Shown: one piece after another, positions 32,552 to 40,816 of the stretch
Layout: the number at the start of each line of letters is the position of its first letter
Numbering within the stretch: position 1 is the first letter of the stretch
Assembly (NCBI GenBank): GCA_050485385.1
Contig: JBJHBG010000011.1
Location: 1 to 57,243, forward strand
Direction of reading: 5' to 3'
Origin: RECO01 sp050485385
Lineage (GTDB): Bacteria > Pseudomonadota > Alphaproteobacteria > Geminicoccales > Geminicoccaceae
DNA: 57,243 nt
Notes under the pieces: model-generated
Database searches by the model: none
The model's input: only the letters and a program-made list of their open reading frames with translations
Told to the model about the DNA's origin: nothing
Program-made: the position numbers and the translations under genes

Positions 32552-33496
32552 ATGTGGGGCTATGCCCTCAGACGGCTGCTCGGCGCCATTCCGGTGCTGT
32601 TGCTCGTCAGCCTGGTGGCGTTCGGGCTGATCCACGCGATCCCCGGCGATGCGGCCTACGTCATCGCCGGCCCCGACGCGACCGCCGACCAGGTCGCCGC
32701 GATCCGCACCACGCTCGGCCTGGATCGGCCACTCCCCGAGCAGTTGGCGCTGTGGTTCTGGAACGTCGCCCAGGGCGACCTCGGGCAGTCCTACATGCTG
32801 GGGCGAAGCGTCTCGCAGGCGATCATGGAGCGTGTGCCGGTCACACTCATGTTGACGCTCTATTCCTTGATCCTGACCATTCCCTTCGGTGTCGCCGCCG
32901 GCCTGATCGCCGCCTACCACCACAATGGCTGGCTCGACACCTCGGTAATGGGGCTGGCCCTGGTCGGCGTGTCGCTGCCGACCTTCTGGTTCGCCATCAT
33001 GGCGGTACTGCTGTTCTCCGTCCAACTCGGCTGGCTGCCCGCCGGTGGTTACGTGCCGCCCGGTGAAAGCGTCTGGGGCTGCATCCGCTCGCTGACTCTG
33101 CCGGCGATCTCGCTGGCGGTGTTCCAGATCGCCCTCCTTGCGCGCATGACCCGCGCCACCACGCTGGAGGTGCTGCGCCAGGACTACGTGCGCACGGCAC
33201 GGGCCAAGGGCGTGTCCGAATTCAAGGTGGTGGGCGTCCATGCCTTCGCCAACGTGCTCATTCCGGTCGTCACGGTGATCGGCATCATCGTCAACGTGGC
33301 GTTGTCGGGCACCGTGGTGATCGAACAGGTCTTCTCGCTACCCGGCGTCGGGCGATTGGTCGTCCAGGGTATCCTGCGACGCGACTATCCGGTGATCCAG
33401 GGCGCGCTGCTGGCGGTCGCGCTCATGATGGTCCTGATCAACCTTCTGGTCGACCTGCTCTACGCCTATCTCGATCCGCGGGTGAAGGATGAGTGA
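32552..33496 (+). CDS. Dpp/Opp-type ABC permease (DppB-like), 314 aa
   Basis: First inner-membrane permease. It starts MWGYALRRLLGAIPVLLLVSLVAFGLIHAIPGD by region: the RRLLGAIPVLLLVS opening and HAIPGD loop are hallmarks of DppB-type permeases. Six membrane segments are visible. The cytoplasmic EAA-type coupling loop is QDYVRTARAKGVSE near residue 210. SGTVVIEQVFSLPGVGRLV closes the domain. It begins 25 bp after the binding-protein stop and overlaps the next permease by 8 bp, so the operon is tightly packed. Confidence 0.94.
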   Translation: MWGYALRRLLGAIPVLLLVSLVAFGLIHAIPGDAAYVIAGPDATADQVAAIRTTLGLDRPLPEQLALWFWNVAQGDLGQSYMLGRSVSQAIMERVPVTLMLTLYSLILTIPFGVAAGLIAAYHHNGWLDTSVMGLALVGVSLPTFWFAIMAVLLFSVQLGWLPAGGYVPPGESVWGCIRSLTLPAISLAVFQIALLARMTRATTLEVLRQDYVRTARAKGVSEFKVVGVHAFANVLIPVVTVIGIIVNVALSGTVVIEQVFSLPGVGRLVVQGILRRDYPVIQGALLAVALMMVLINLLVDLLYAYLDPRVKDE

Positions 33497-34367
33497 GGCC
33501 GCGGCGCCCGTAGCCCAGACGATCCGGCTCGACGGCTGGCGTTCCTTCGCCGGGCGGGCGCTGGCGCACAAGGGCTTCGTCATCGGCGGCGTGGTCGCAC
33601 TCGTTGCCGTCCTCGCCGCGCTGTTCGGCCCCCTGTTGTTGGCGACCGACCCCTTACAGATCAACGTCCGCGCACGCTTCCATCCGCCGTCGGCCGAGTT
33701 CCTCTTCGGCACCGACCACTACGGCCGCGACATCTTCTCCCGGGTCGTCCACGGCGCCCGGCTGTCGATCGTGCTCGGCCTGATGGTGGTGGCCGCGACC
33801 GGGCTCATGGGCGTTCTGATCGGCGCCCTGGCCGGCTACTTTCGCCGCCTGGACGGGTATTTGATGCGGGTGATGGACGCGCTGATGGCGTTTCCCTCCC
33901 TGATGCTGGCGATCGCCATCGCCGCCGCACTCGGCAGCGGCATCCTCAACGTCGTCATCGCCCTGTCGATCGCCTACGCGCCGCGCACCGCGCGCGTGGT
34001 GCGCGCGGCGGTGATCAGCGTGCGCGGCCAGGAATACGTCGAAGCTGCCCGCTTGGCCGGCGTGAGCCACGCCCGGATCCTCTGGCGGCACATCCTGCCC
34101 AACTCGATGGCGCCGTTGATCGTCGACCTCACCTTCGTCTTTGCCTATGCCATCCTCGCCGATGCCGCGTTGAGCTTCCTCGGCGTCGGACCGCCGCCGC
34201 CGACGCCGAGCTGGGGCAACATCATCGCCGAGGGCCGCGATTACATCGTCGAGGCACCGTGGATCACGGCGTTCCCCGGCGTCGTCATCGCGTTTACCGT
34301 GCTCGGGCTCAATCTGCTCGGCGACGGTCTCCGCGACGTGCTCGATCCAAGGCTGAAGTCGACATGA
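33489..34367 (+). CDS. Dpp/Opp-type ABC permease (DppC-like), 292 aa
   Basis: Second inner-membrane permease. It has the N-terminal extension and first helix typical of DppC, then FGTDHYGRDIFSRVVHGARLS, the family signature after the first membrane segment. The coupling loop is GQEYVEAARLAGVSHARI, and LSFLGVGPPPPTPSWGNI near the C-terminus is diagnostic. Six membrane helices are expected. Its start lies inside the end of the DppB-like gene (8-bp overlap), and its stop overlaps the ATPase start (ATGA). It pairs with the preceding permease as a heterodimer. Confidence 0.94.
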   Translation: MSEAAAPVAQTIRLDGWRSFAGRALAHKGFVIGGVVALVAVLAALFGPLLLATDPLQINVRARFHPPSAEFLFGTDHYGRDIFSRVVHGARLSIVLGLMVVAATGLMGVLIGALAGYFRRLDGYLMRVMDALMAFPSLMLAIAIAAALGSGILNVVIALSIAYAPRTARVVRAAVISVRGQEYVEAARLAGVSHARILWRHILPNSMAPLIVDLTFVFAYAILADAALSFLGVGPPPPTPSWGNIIAEGRDYIVEAPWITAFPGVVIAFTVLGLNLLGDGLRDVLDPRLKST

Positions 34368-35356
34368 GCGCGCCGCTGCTTTCCGTGCGCCATCTGCGCA
34401 CCGAGTTCCGCACCCGCATGGGCGTGCTGCCGGCGGTCGACGACGTCAGCTTCGACGTGGCACCGGGCGAACGGCTGGCGATCGTCGGCGAATCGGGTAG
34501 CGGCAAGACGATCACCGCCCTGTCGATCCTGCGTCTGGTGCAGGAACCGCCCGGCCGGATCACCGCCGAGCGGATCGGCTTCGACGGGGTCGATCTGCTG
34601 GCGCTCGGCCCCCGCGCCCTGCGCCAGATCCGTGGCGGGCGGATCTCGATGATCTTCCAGGAGCCGATGTCGTCGTTGAACCCGGTCTTCACCATCGGCC
34701 GGCAGATCGTCGAGGTGCTGGCGCTGCACGGCGATCTGCGCGGTCGGGCGGCGGCGCGGCGACGGGCGGCGGAACTCCTGGCCCTGGTGCGCATTCCGTC
34801 GCCCCGGGACTGCCTCGACCGCTACCCGCACGAGCTTTCGGGCGGGATGCGGCAACGTGCGATGATCGCCATGGCGCTGGCGGGCGAGCCCAAATTGCTG
34901 ATCGCCGACGAGCCGACCACGGCACTCGACGTCACGGTCCAGGCGCAGATCATGGCGCTACTGCAGGACGTGCAGCGCGCGTTGAGCATGGCGATCGTCT
35001 TGATCACCCACGACCTCGGCGTGGTGGCCGAGTTCGCCGACCGGCTGATCGTGATGTACGCCGGCAAGGTGGTCGAGGAGGCGACGGTCGACGACGCGTT
35101 CCGCGAGCCGCTGCATCCCTATACCGAGGGCCTGCTCGAGAGCGTCCCCCCGGTCGACCGCGATCTCGAACTCCTGTCCACCATCGAGGGCGTGGTGCCG
35201 CCGCCCTACGCGCTGCCGCGCGGCTGCGCCTTCCACCCGCGCTGCCGCTATGCGCGGCCGCCCTGCACCGATGCGGTGCCGCCGCTGATCGAGGTTCGGG
35301 CCGGACGGCGCGCCGCCTGCATCCGGCACAGCGGCTACCGGGCGGGCTCGCCGTGA
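34364..35356 (+). CDS. Dpp/Opp-type ABC ATPase (DppD-like), 330 aa
   Basis: Nucleotide-binding subunit energising peptide-type import. Walker A is GESGSGKT (residues 42-49), the Q-loop is FQEPMSSLNPVF, the signature is LSGGMRQR, and Walker B is LLIADEPTTALD. VLITHDLGVVAEFADR contains the switch histidine. The C-terminal GCAFHPRCRYARPPC cysteine pattern belongs to the oligopeptide-transport ATPase tail. The ATG at 34364 overlaps the permease stop by 4 bp; the earlier in-frame start lies inside the permease gene. Its stop overlaps the GTG of the partner ATPase. Confidence 0.95.
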   Translation: MSAPLLSVRHLRTEFRTRMGVLPAVDDVSFDVAPGERLAIVGESGSGKTITALSILRLVQEPPGRITAERIGFDGVDLLALGPRALRQIRGGRISMIFQEPMSSLNPVFTIGRQIVEVLALHGDLRGRAAARRRAAELLALVRIPSPRDCLDRYPHELSGGMRQRAMIAMALAGEPKLLIADEPTTALDVTVQAQIMALLQDVQRALSMAIVLITHDLGVVAEFADRLIVMYAGKVVEEATVDDAFREPLHPYTEGLLESVPPVDRDLELLSTIEGVVPPPYALPRGCAFHPRCRYARPPCTDAVPPLIEVRAGRRAACIRHSGYRAGSP

Positions 35357-36378
35357 CCGCAATTCCCCCGCTCGTGGCGGTGCGCGACCTTACCAAGCAC
35401 TTCGTGGTCGGCGGTCGTGGGCTGTTCCGCAAGAAGCGTCTGTTGCGGGCGGTCGATGGCGTCGATTTCGAGGTGGCGGCGGGGGAGACCCTTGGGCTGG
35501 TCGGCGAGTCCGGCTGTGGCAAGTCGACCACGGGCCGTCTGGTCGTCGGCCTCCTGGAGCCGACCGCCGGCACGGTCGCCTTCGCCGGGCGTGACGTCGC
35601 GAACCTGGACGGGCGCGAGCGCATCGCCCAACGGCGCGACGCCCAGTTCATCTTCCAGGACCCCTTCGGCTCGCTCAACCCGCGCATGACGGTCGAGAAC
35701 ATCGTCGCGGAACCGATCGAGGCGGCGGGCGTCATGACGCGCGCAGAGCGCCGCGAGCGGGTACGCGAGCTGTTGCAGGTGGTGGGGCTCGACCGCAACC
35801 ATGCCACCCGCTACCCGCACGAGTTCTCCGGCGGCCAGCGGCAGCGGATCGGCATCGCTCGGGCCTTGGCGCTGAACCCGAAATTCGTGGTTTGCGACGA
35901 GCCGGTCTCGGCACTCGACGTGTCGGTGCAGGCGCAGGTGCTCAATCTGATGATTCGCCTGCAACGCGAGTTCGATCTGACCTATCTGTTCATCGCCCAC
36001 GACCTCGCGGTGGTGCGGCAGATCTCGACCCGTGTCGCCGTCATGTATCTGGGCCGGATCGTCGAGATCGCGCCGCGCCACGCGCTCTACGACGACCCGC
36101 TGCACCCCTACACCCAGGCGCTGCTCGCTTCGGTGCCGGTGGTCCGTGCCGGGCAGCGGCGCCGGACACCGCCGCTCGCGGGCGACGTGCCGAGCCCGGT
36201 CGATCCGCCGCCGGGCTGCCATTTCCACACCCGCTGCCCGCTGGCGTTCGACCGTTGCCGTGCGGAGACGCCACCCTTGCGGGAGGTCGCGGCGGCCGGT
36301 CACCGCGTCGCCTGCCACCTCGTCACCCCCACCGAGCAGCGCACCCGCAGCACACGCGCCGCACCGAGGACGCCATGA
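35353..36378 (+). CDS. Dpp/Opp-type ABC ATPase (DppF-like), 341 aa
   Basis: Second ATPase of the importer. The GTG at 35353 overlaps the DppD-like stop (GTGA). Walker A is GESGCGKST (51-59), the Q-loop is FQDPFGSLNPRM, the signature is FSGGQRQR, and Walker B is FVVCDEPVSALD. The switch segment is FIAHDLAVVRQIS. The C-terminal tail GCHFHTRCPLAFDRCR matches OppF-type proteins. Its carboxyl half is clearly related to the decayed ATPase at 28.8-29.3 kb, which suggests that a related transporter once stood there. It is followed with a 4-bp overlap by the dehydrogenase gene. Confidence 0.95.
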   Translation: MTAIPPLVAVRDLTKHFVVGGRGLFRKKRLLRAVDGVDFEVAAGETLGLVGESGCGKSTTGRLVVGLLEPTAGTVAFAGRDVANLDGRERIAQRRDAQFIFQDPFGSLNPRMTVENIVAEPIEAAGVMTRAERRERVRELLQVVGLDRNHATRYPHEFSGGQRQRIGIARALALNPKFVVCDEPVSALDVSVQAQVLNLMIRLQREFDLTYLFIAHDLAVVRQISTRVAVMYLGRIVEIAPRHALYDDPLHPYTQALLASVPVVRAGQRRRTPPLAGDVPSPVDPPPGCHFHTRCPLAFDRCRAETPPLREVAAAGHRVACHLVTPTEQRTRSTRAAPRTP

Positions 36379-37355
36379 CCGATGCCATCCGCGTGCACGT
36401 CGAGAACGATCCGGACCAGGCCCCGGCCCTGCGGACCGAGCCGGCCAACCTGGCCGCTGCCTTCGCCGCCAGGCCGGACCTGTTGGCGCGGCTCGAGGTG
36501 ACCTACAACGACGACGCCGACCGGTTCGAGACCGTGGCCGGCGATGCGGAGATCCTGTTCACCGCGCGCAAGCCGAAGTCGCTCGCGACGCTCGACCGCT
36601 TGCGGTGGGTGCAGAGCATCTCCGCCGGCATCGAGGCCCTGTTGCCGCTGCTGCCGCCGGGCGTGGTGCTGACCAACGCGAGCGGCGTGCACGCCGCCAA
36701 GGGCGCCGAGTTCGTGCTCACCGCCGCCTTGATGCTCAACTACGACATCCCGCGGCTCGTCGGCGAGCAGGGGGCGCGGCGGTGGTCGCCGGTCTACGGC
36801 GGTACGATTGCCGGCCGCACGGCGATGCTGCTCGGCGTCGGCGCCATCGGCGCGGCCGCGGCGCGCGCGCTTCAGGGGGTCGGCATGCGCACCGTGGGCG
36901 TCACGCGGAAGGGCGGTCTGCGTCCCGGTCTCGACCGTTCGATCACCTTCGACGACCTCGACGCCCACCTGCCCACGGTCGACCTGCTGGTGTCCTCGTT
37001 GCCGCTGACGCCTGCCACCGAAGGGCTGATCGATCGCCGTCGGCTCGATCTCCTGCCGCCGCACGCGGGCGTCGTCGTGGTTGGCCGCGCCGCGGTGTTC
37101 GACTACGCGGCCCTGGCCGACAAGCTCGAGGCGGGCACCCTCGGCGGTGCCGTGCTCGACGTGTTCCCGCTGGAACCGCTGCCGGCCGACCATCGCCTCT
37201 GGTCCACGCCGCGGCTGGTGATCACGCCCCATTGCAGCCTCGACGACCACACCGGCTACATCGCGCACTGCCTCGCCATCTTTGCCGACAACCTCACCCG
37301 CTACGTCGCCGGCGAGCCACTGCGCAATCGCGTCGACACCACGCTCGGCTACTGA
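36375..37355 (+). CDS. D-2-hydroxyacid dehydrogenase-like protein, 326 aa
   Basis: NAD(P)-dependent oxidoreductase of the D-isomer-specific 2-hydroxyacid dehydrogenase superfamily. The cofactor motif is MLLGVGAIGAAAARAL. The catalytic Arg lies in VVVVGRAAVFDYAAL, where the usual N-x-x-R-G is V-G-R-A; Glu is in DVFPLEPLP and His in ITPHCSLDD. The variation around the arginine sets it apart from classic members. The ATG at 36375 overlaps the ATPase stop by 4 bp, so it is the last gene of the importer operon and probably acts on the imported or processed compound. Its 3' end overlaps the convergent gene at 37349 by 7 bp. Confidence 0.9.
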   Translation: MTDAIRVHVENDPDQAPALRTEPANLAAAFAARPDLLARLEVTYNDDADRFETVAGDAEILFTARKPKSLATLDRLRWVQSISAGIEALLPLLPPGVVLTNASGVHAAKGAEFVLTAALMLNYDIPRLVGEQGARRWSPVYGGTIAGRTAMLLGVGAIGAAAARALQGVGMRTVGVTRKGGLRPGLDRSITFDDLDAHLPTVDLLVSSLPLTPATEGLIDRRRLDLLPPHAGVVVVGRAAVFDYAALADKLEAGTLGGAVLDVFPLEPLPADHRLWSTPRLVITPHCSLDDHTGYIAHCLAIFADNLTRYVAGEPLRNRVDTTLGY

Positions 37356-38047
37356 GCGGCGATGGACGCCTTCGGACGTTCGGCCCTCACCGTGGCTTGA
37401 TGGCGATAGAAGCCGAGGACGGGTGTCGCGCCGACGCGCGCGAGCGAGTCCATCAGCGGCGCCAGCCGATCGCCCACGCGGCTCCGGAACGGCGCCTCGT
37501 CGGCCCAGCCTTCGACGAGCAGGGTATGGCTCGGGGTTTCGTTGGTCGTGCCGCGGGCGCGCTGCTCGGCGTTGACGAAGCCGCTGGCCTCGAGGTCGGC
37601 GGCGAGCAGGTGGACTGCGGCGATGCCCGGCTCCGTCGCCAGGGGCCGGACCAGCTCGGCGAGCGGTCGTGCGGCAGCCGTCTCGTCGAACTGGACGCGC
37701 AAGGTGGCGACGATGCCACCCTCCGCATTGCCGGCACTCGCAACCACGGCGCAGAGCGAGCGGGCGACGTGGCGGAAGTGCACGACGCTCTCGAGCGTCC
37801 AGGGCGACGGGTTGGCCAGCCGCTCGTGATAGGCGGCACTGGTAACGACCGTTGGACCCGCGGTCTCGTAAAGGTTGAAGAACTCGCGGTCGGCCTCGAT
37901 CGCAACGAAACGGCGGCCGACCACGAAGCCCGGGATGCCCACCCGCTCCGGCATGTGCTCCTGGCCGTGCCAGGCGTAGAAGTTCTCGCGTCCCTCCGGG
38001 GCGATGTCGTGCCAGATGGCGATCGCACCGTGGCCGTGCTTGCTCAT
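37349..38047 (-). CDS. conserved-looking protein of unknown function, 232 aa
   Basis: Not confidently assigned. The N-terminus AIWHDIAPEGRENFYAWHGQEHMPERVGIPGFVVGRRF has the look of a dimeric alpha/beta-barrel (EthD/DUF4286-like) domain, with a WH..EHMPER histidine cluster (described by region). The second half (IVATLRVQFDETAAARPL, HTLLVEGWADEAPF) may be a second copy of the same fold. No signal peptide or membrane segment. The ATG at 38047 overlaps the stop of the DapA-like gene by 4 bp, so it is the last gene of the IclR-led operon and may process the same compound. Overlaps the convergent dehydrogenase gene by 7 bp. Confidence 0.75.
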   Translation of the reverse strand: MSKHGHGAIAIWHDIAPEGRENFYAWHGQEHMPERVGIPGFVVGRRFVAIEADREFFNLYETAGPTVVTSAAYHERLANPSPWTLESVVHFRHVARSLCAVVASAGNAEGGIVATLRVQFDETAAARPLAELVRPLATEPGIAAVHLLAADLEASGFVNAEQRARGTTNETPSHTLLVEGWADEAPFRSRVGDRLAPLMDSLARVGATPVLGFYRHQATVRAERPKASIAAQ

Positions 38048-38970
38048 GCTCGCTCCAATCCGGCCTTTTCGCACAGCTTGGCGATGGCCCGTCGCTCGTG
38101 ATCGTCGATACCGAGCTGCGGCTCGCGGCACGCGGCGTCGGGCAAGAGACCCTGCCAGCGCAGCACCGCCTTCATGCGCGGCCGGAAATCGCGGATCGGC
38201 GGTCGCCAGCAGAACCGGGCGAGCGGACCGATCCGTTGCCAGACGGCGCGGCCGGCGGAGAGGTCGCCCGCGCGCACGGCACGATCCATGGCGACGAGGT
38301 CGGCCGTGGCGGTCCCGGCGAGCCCCATCAGGGCACCGGTGCAGCCCATCACCATCGCCTCGAAGACGAAGGTATCGCTGCCGGTGAGCACCCCGATCGG
38401 CCGTTCCAGTGCCGCGGCCGCCTCGATGGTCGCCTGCGTCTGGGCGACGTCGAAGGACGACTCCTTGATCGCCACGAGTTCGGGGATCTCGGCCACGCGG
38501 GCCAGGATGTCCGGCGTGTAGTCGGGGCCCCAGCCCTTGGGGAACTGAAAGCAAACGATGGGGAGACCGGCGGCCTCGGCGATCGCCGCGTGGAAGCGGT
38601 AGAGCATCGCCGCCGGGACGGGCGCGCCGCTGAAGGTGGGCAACGGCGGGAACACGGCAAGCCCCTCGGCCCCAGCCTCGCGCAGCCGTTCCGCCTTCCG
38701 CCGCGCGGCCTTGGTCGAGCCCGCCACCAGCCCCGAGACCAGCGGCAGGCGGCCGGCGATCGTGCGGCGGCAGACGCGCAGCACCTCGATCTGCTCGTCC
38801 TCGTCGAGGGCGATCACCTCCGAGGCGTCCATGTTCATGGCGATCGCCGTCGGTGCCTGGCCAGCGAGCCAGTCGACGTAGCGCTCCAGCGCCCGCCAGT
38901 CGATCTCGCCGTCCTCGTGCATCGGCAGGAAGGGAGCGGCGATCACCCCCTCGAACGGTCTCTTCAGCAA
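38044..38970 (-). CDS. DapA/NAL-family aldolase or lyase, 308 aa
   Basis: Class I TIM-barrel enzyme of the dihydrodipicolinate synthase/N-acetylneuraminate lyase family. The start is TTG at 38970 with GAGGAG 6 bases upstream; it gives MLKRPFEGVIAAPFLP, the family N-terminus. The Schiff-base lysine is Lys169 in LVAIKESS. The usual GTTGE segment is replaced by MNMDASEV, so it is not a true DapA. Members cleave or form 2-oxoacids (pyruvate-yielding aldolases, dehydratases). It is 14 bp downstream of the ABC ATPase gene in the IclR-led operon and likely acts on the imported substrate. Confidence 0.9.
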   Translation of the reverse strand: MLKRPFEGVIAAPFLPMHEDGEIDWRALERYVDWLAGQAPTAIAMNMDASEVIALDEDEQIEVLRVCRRTIAGRLPLVSGLVAGSTKAARRKAERLREAGAEGLAVFPPLPTFSGAPVPAAMLYRFHAAIAEAAGLPIVCFQFPKGWGPDYTPDILARVAEIPELVAIKESSFDVAQTQATIEAAAALERPIGVLTGSDTFVFEAMVMGCTGALMGLAGTATADLVAMDRAVRAGDLSAGRAVWQRIGPLARFCWRPPIRDFRPRMKAVLRWQGLLPDAACREPQLGIDDHERRAIAKLCEKAGLERA

Positions 38971-38984
38971 GCGTTTCTCCTCGC

Positions 38985-39812
38985 TCAGTAGCGGATGACG
39001 CCGCGCCGCATGAAGGTCTCGGTGATGGCGTCGCAATAGGCCTGGAAGGCGGCACCCGTCACCACCGCTTTGTCGCGCGGGCGCGGCAGGTCGATGTCGA
39101 CGATGCGGTCGATCCGGCCCGGCCGGGGCGTCATCACCACCACCCGGTCGGCGAGGGCGACGGCTTCGGCGATGCCGTGGGTGACGAACAACGTCGTGTG
39201 CCGCCGCTCCAGCCACAGCTTCTCGAGGTCGATGCGCATCTGCTCGCGGGTGAGGGCATCGAGCGCGCCGAACGGCTCGTCCATCATCAACAGCGGCGGG
39301 TCGTGGATGAACGAACGCACGATGGCCGCGCGCTGGCGCATGCCGCCCGAGAGTTCGCGCGGCATGCGGTCGGCGAAGTCGCCGAGCCCGACCTTGTGCA
39401 GCAACTCCTTCGCGGTCGACAGGTAGCGGCGCCGGTCGAGCCCCCGGAGCTCGATCTGGATCAGCACGTTGTCGAGCACGTTGCGCCAGTCCAGGAGCAC
39501 CGGATTCTGAAAGACGATGCCGAGTTCGGTGTGCGGTGCCGTCACCTCGCGGCCGTCGATCGCCACCCCGCCCGCGGTACGCGGCAGCAGGCCTGCCACG
39601 ATGCGCAGGAGCGTGCTCTTGCCGCAGCCGGAGGGGCCGACGATGGCCAGGAACTCGCCGGCGCCGATCTCCAGACTCACCTCCTCGAGCGCGTGGGTGG
39701 TCTGGGCACCGCGTCGGAAGACGTGGCTGACGCCATCGATGCGGATCGGCGAACCGGCGGCTGCGGCGGCGGGCGCATCGCCCGCCGCCGGCACCAGGGA
39801 GAGCGCCTTCAC
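38985..39812 (-). CDS. NitT/TauT-type ABC ATPase (SsuB/TauB-like), 275 aa
   Basis: Energy subunit of a nitrate/sulfonate/taurine-type importer. The GTG at 39812 overlaps the upstream stop (GTGA). Walker A is GPSGCGKST, the Q-loop is FQNPVLLDWRNVLDN (the LLDWR form typical of this group), the signature is LSGGMRQR, and Walker B is LLMMDEPFGALD. FVTHGIAEAVALADR is the switch region; the family usually has D where G stands in THG. The N-terminal 25 residues are alanine-rich and variable. Partners are the permease at 40817 and the binding protein at 39809. Confidence 0.94.
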   Translation of the reverse strand: MKALSLVPAAGDAPAAAAAGSPIRIDGVSHVFRRGAQTTHALEEVSLEIGAGEFLAIVGPSGCGKSTLLRIVAGLLPRTAGGVAIDGREVTAPHTELGIVFQNPVLLDWRNVLDNVLIQIELRGLDRRRYLSTAKELLHKVGLGDFADRMPRELSGGMRQRAAIVRSFIHDPPLLMMDEPFGALDALTREQMRIDLEKLWLERRHTTLFVTHGIAEAVALADRVVVMTPRPGRIDRIVDIDLPRPRDKAVVTGAAFQAYCDAITETFMRRGVIRY

Positions 39813-40783
39813 TCCGGCACGAACGCGTTGGTGTGGAAGGCGGTCCAATCCTGGTCGGTCTCCAGGCCCCGATAGTCGCGCAGCAGTTGGAGCGTGCGCG
39901 TCCAGTCCTCCTCGGCGCCGTAGCCGATGCGGTCGGGCGAGGCGTCCGAGCGGAGCAACTCGATGTCGACGATCAACTGGTCGAACGTCGACTGGGCGTT
40001 GAGATCGGGCTTCGCCCTGAGGCCCGCCTCGACTGCGGCCTCGGGGTTCTCGATCGCCGCTTCCCACGACCGCACGGACGCACGCACGAAGCGCTCGACG
40101 AGGTCCGGGTTGCGCTCGACGAGGTCGGTGCGCGTGAGGATCGTCATGCCGACGATGTTGGCGCCGTGGTCGGCGTAGCGGAGCGCGTGCGGCTCGAAGC
40201 CCTGATACTTGATCAGGAAGTACTGGTCGTCGGCGCCGCCGAGAAGCGCGTCGGCGCGGCGTTCGAGCACCGTGACCACCTTGGCCGCCGGGTCGACCTG
40301 GACGAAGTTGATGGTCGACATGTCGAGGTCGTTGGCCTTGCCCACCGCTTCCAGCAGTTGGGCAAGCGGATCGCCGGGCGAGACGGCGACCGTCTTGCCC
40401 TCCAGATCCTTGGGCTCGCGAATACCGGTTTCGGCGAGCGAGACGACCGAGAAGCCGGTCGAGTTCAAGAGCGACATGACGGACACGATCGGCGCGCCCT
40501 GGGCCGCGAGGCCAATGACGCTCGAGCTGTCGGCCATGCCGAAGGTGTCGGAACCGGCCGCCACCACCTGCACCGTGTTGGCCGAGCCCCGGCCCTCGTT
40601 GATGGTGAGGTCGATTCCTTCCTCGGCAAAGTAACCCTGATCAAGGCCGTAGTAGAAGGGGACGTGCAGCCCGCCGAGATACCAGTTGAGCCGTAGCGAG
40701 ACGGCATCGTTGGCGGCGGCGGGCGAGGCGGCGAAGGCGAGGATGACGCCGAGCGCCGTCGAGGCGACGATTTTGGGCAACAT
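39809..40783 (-). CDS. NitT/TauT-type ABC substrate-binding protein, 324 aa
   Basis: Periplasmic binding protein of the NMT1/THI5-like family. A Sec signal peptide spans residues 1-24 (ending SPAAAND). The mature part starts SLRLNWYLGGLHVPFYYGLDQGYF, the diagnostic opening of this family, followed by GSANTVQVVAAGSDTFGMAD. DLEGKTVAVSPGDPLAQLLEA is the second conserved block. The closest known functional types bind pyrimidine precursors, sulfonates or aromatic acids; the ligand is not predictable. It has a GGGAGGT ribosome binding site. It lies 33 bp after the permease gene. Confidence 0.93.
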   Translation of the reverse strand: MLPKIVASTALGVILAFAASPAAANDAVSLRLNWYLGGLHVPFYYGLDQGYFAEEGIDLTINEGRGSANTVQVVAAGSDTFGMADSSSVIGLAAQGAPIVSVMSLLNSTGFSVVSLAETGIREPKDLEGKTVAVSPGDPLAQLLEAVGKANDLDMSTINFVQVDPAAKVVTVLERRADALLGGADDQYFLIKYQGFEPHALRYADHGANIVGMTILTRTDLVERNPDLVERFVRASVRSWEAAIENPEAAVEAGLRAKPDLNAQSTFDQLIVDIELLRSDASPDRIGYGAEEDWTRTLQLLRDYRGLETDQDWTAFHTNAFVPE

Positions 40784-40816
40784 GGTGGCTACCTCCCTGG
40801 TGATTGTCGTAGGTGC

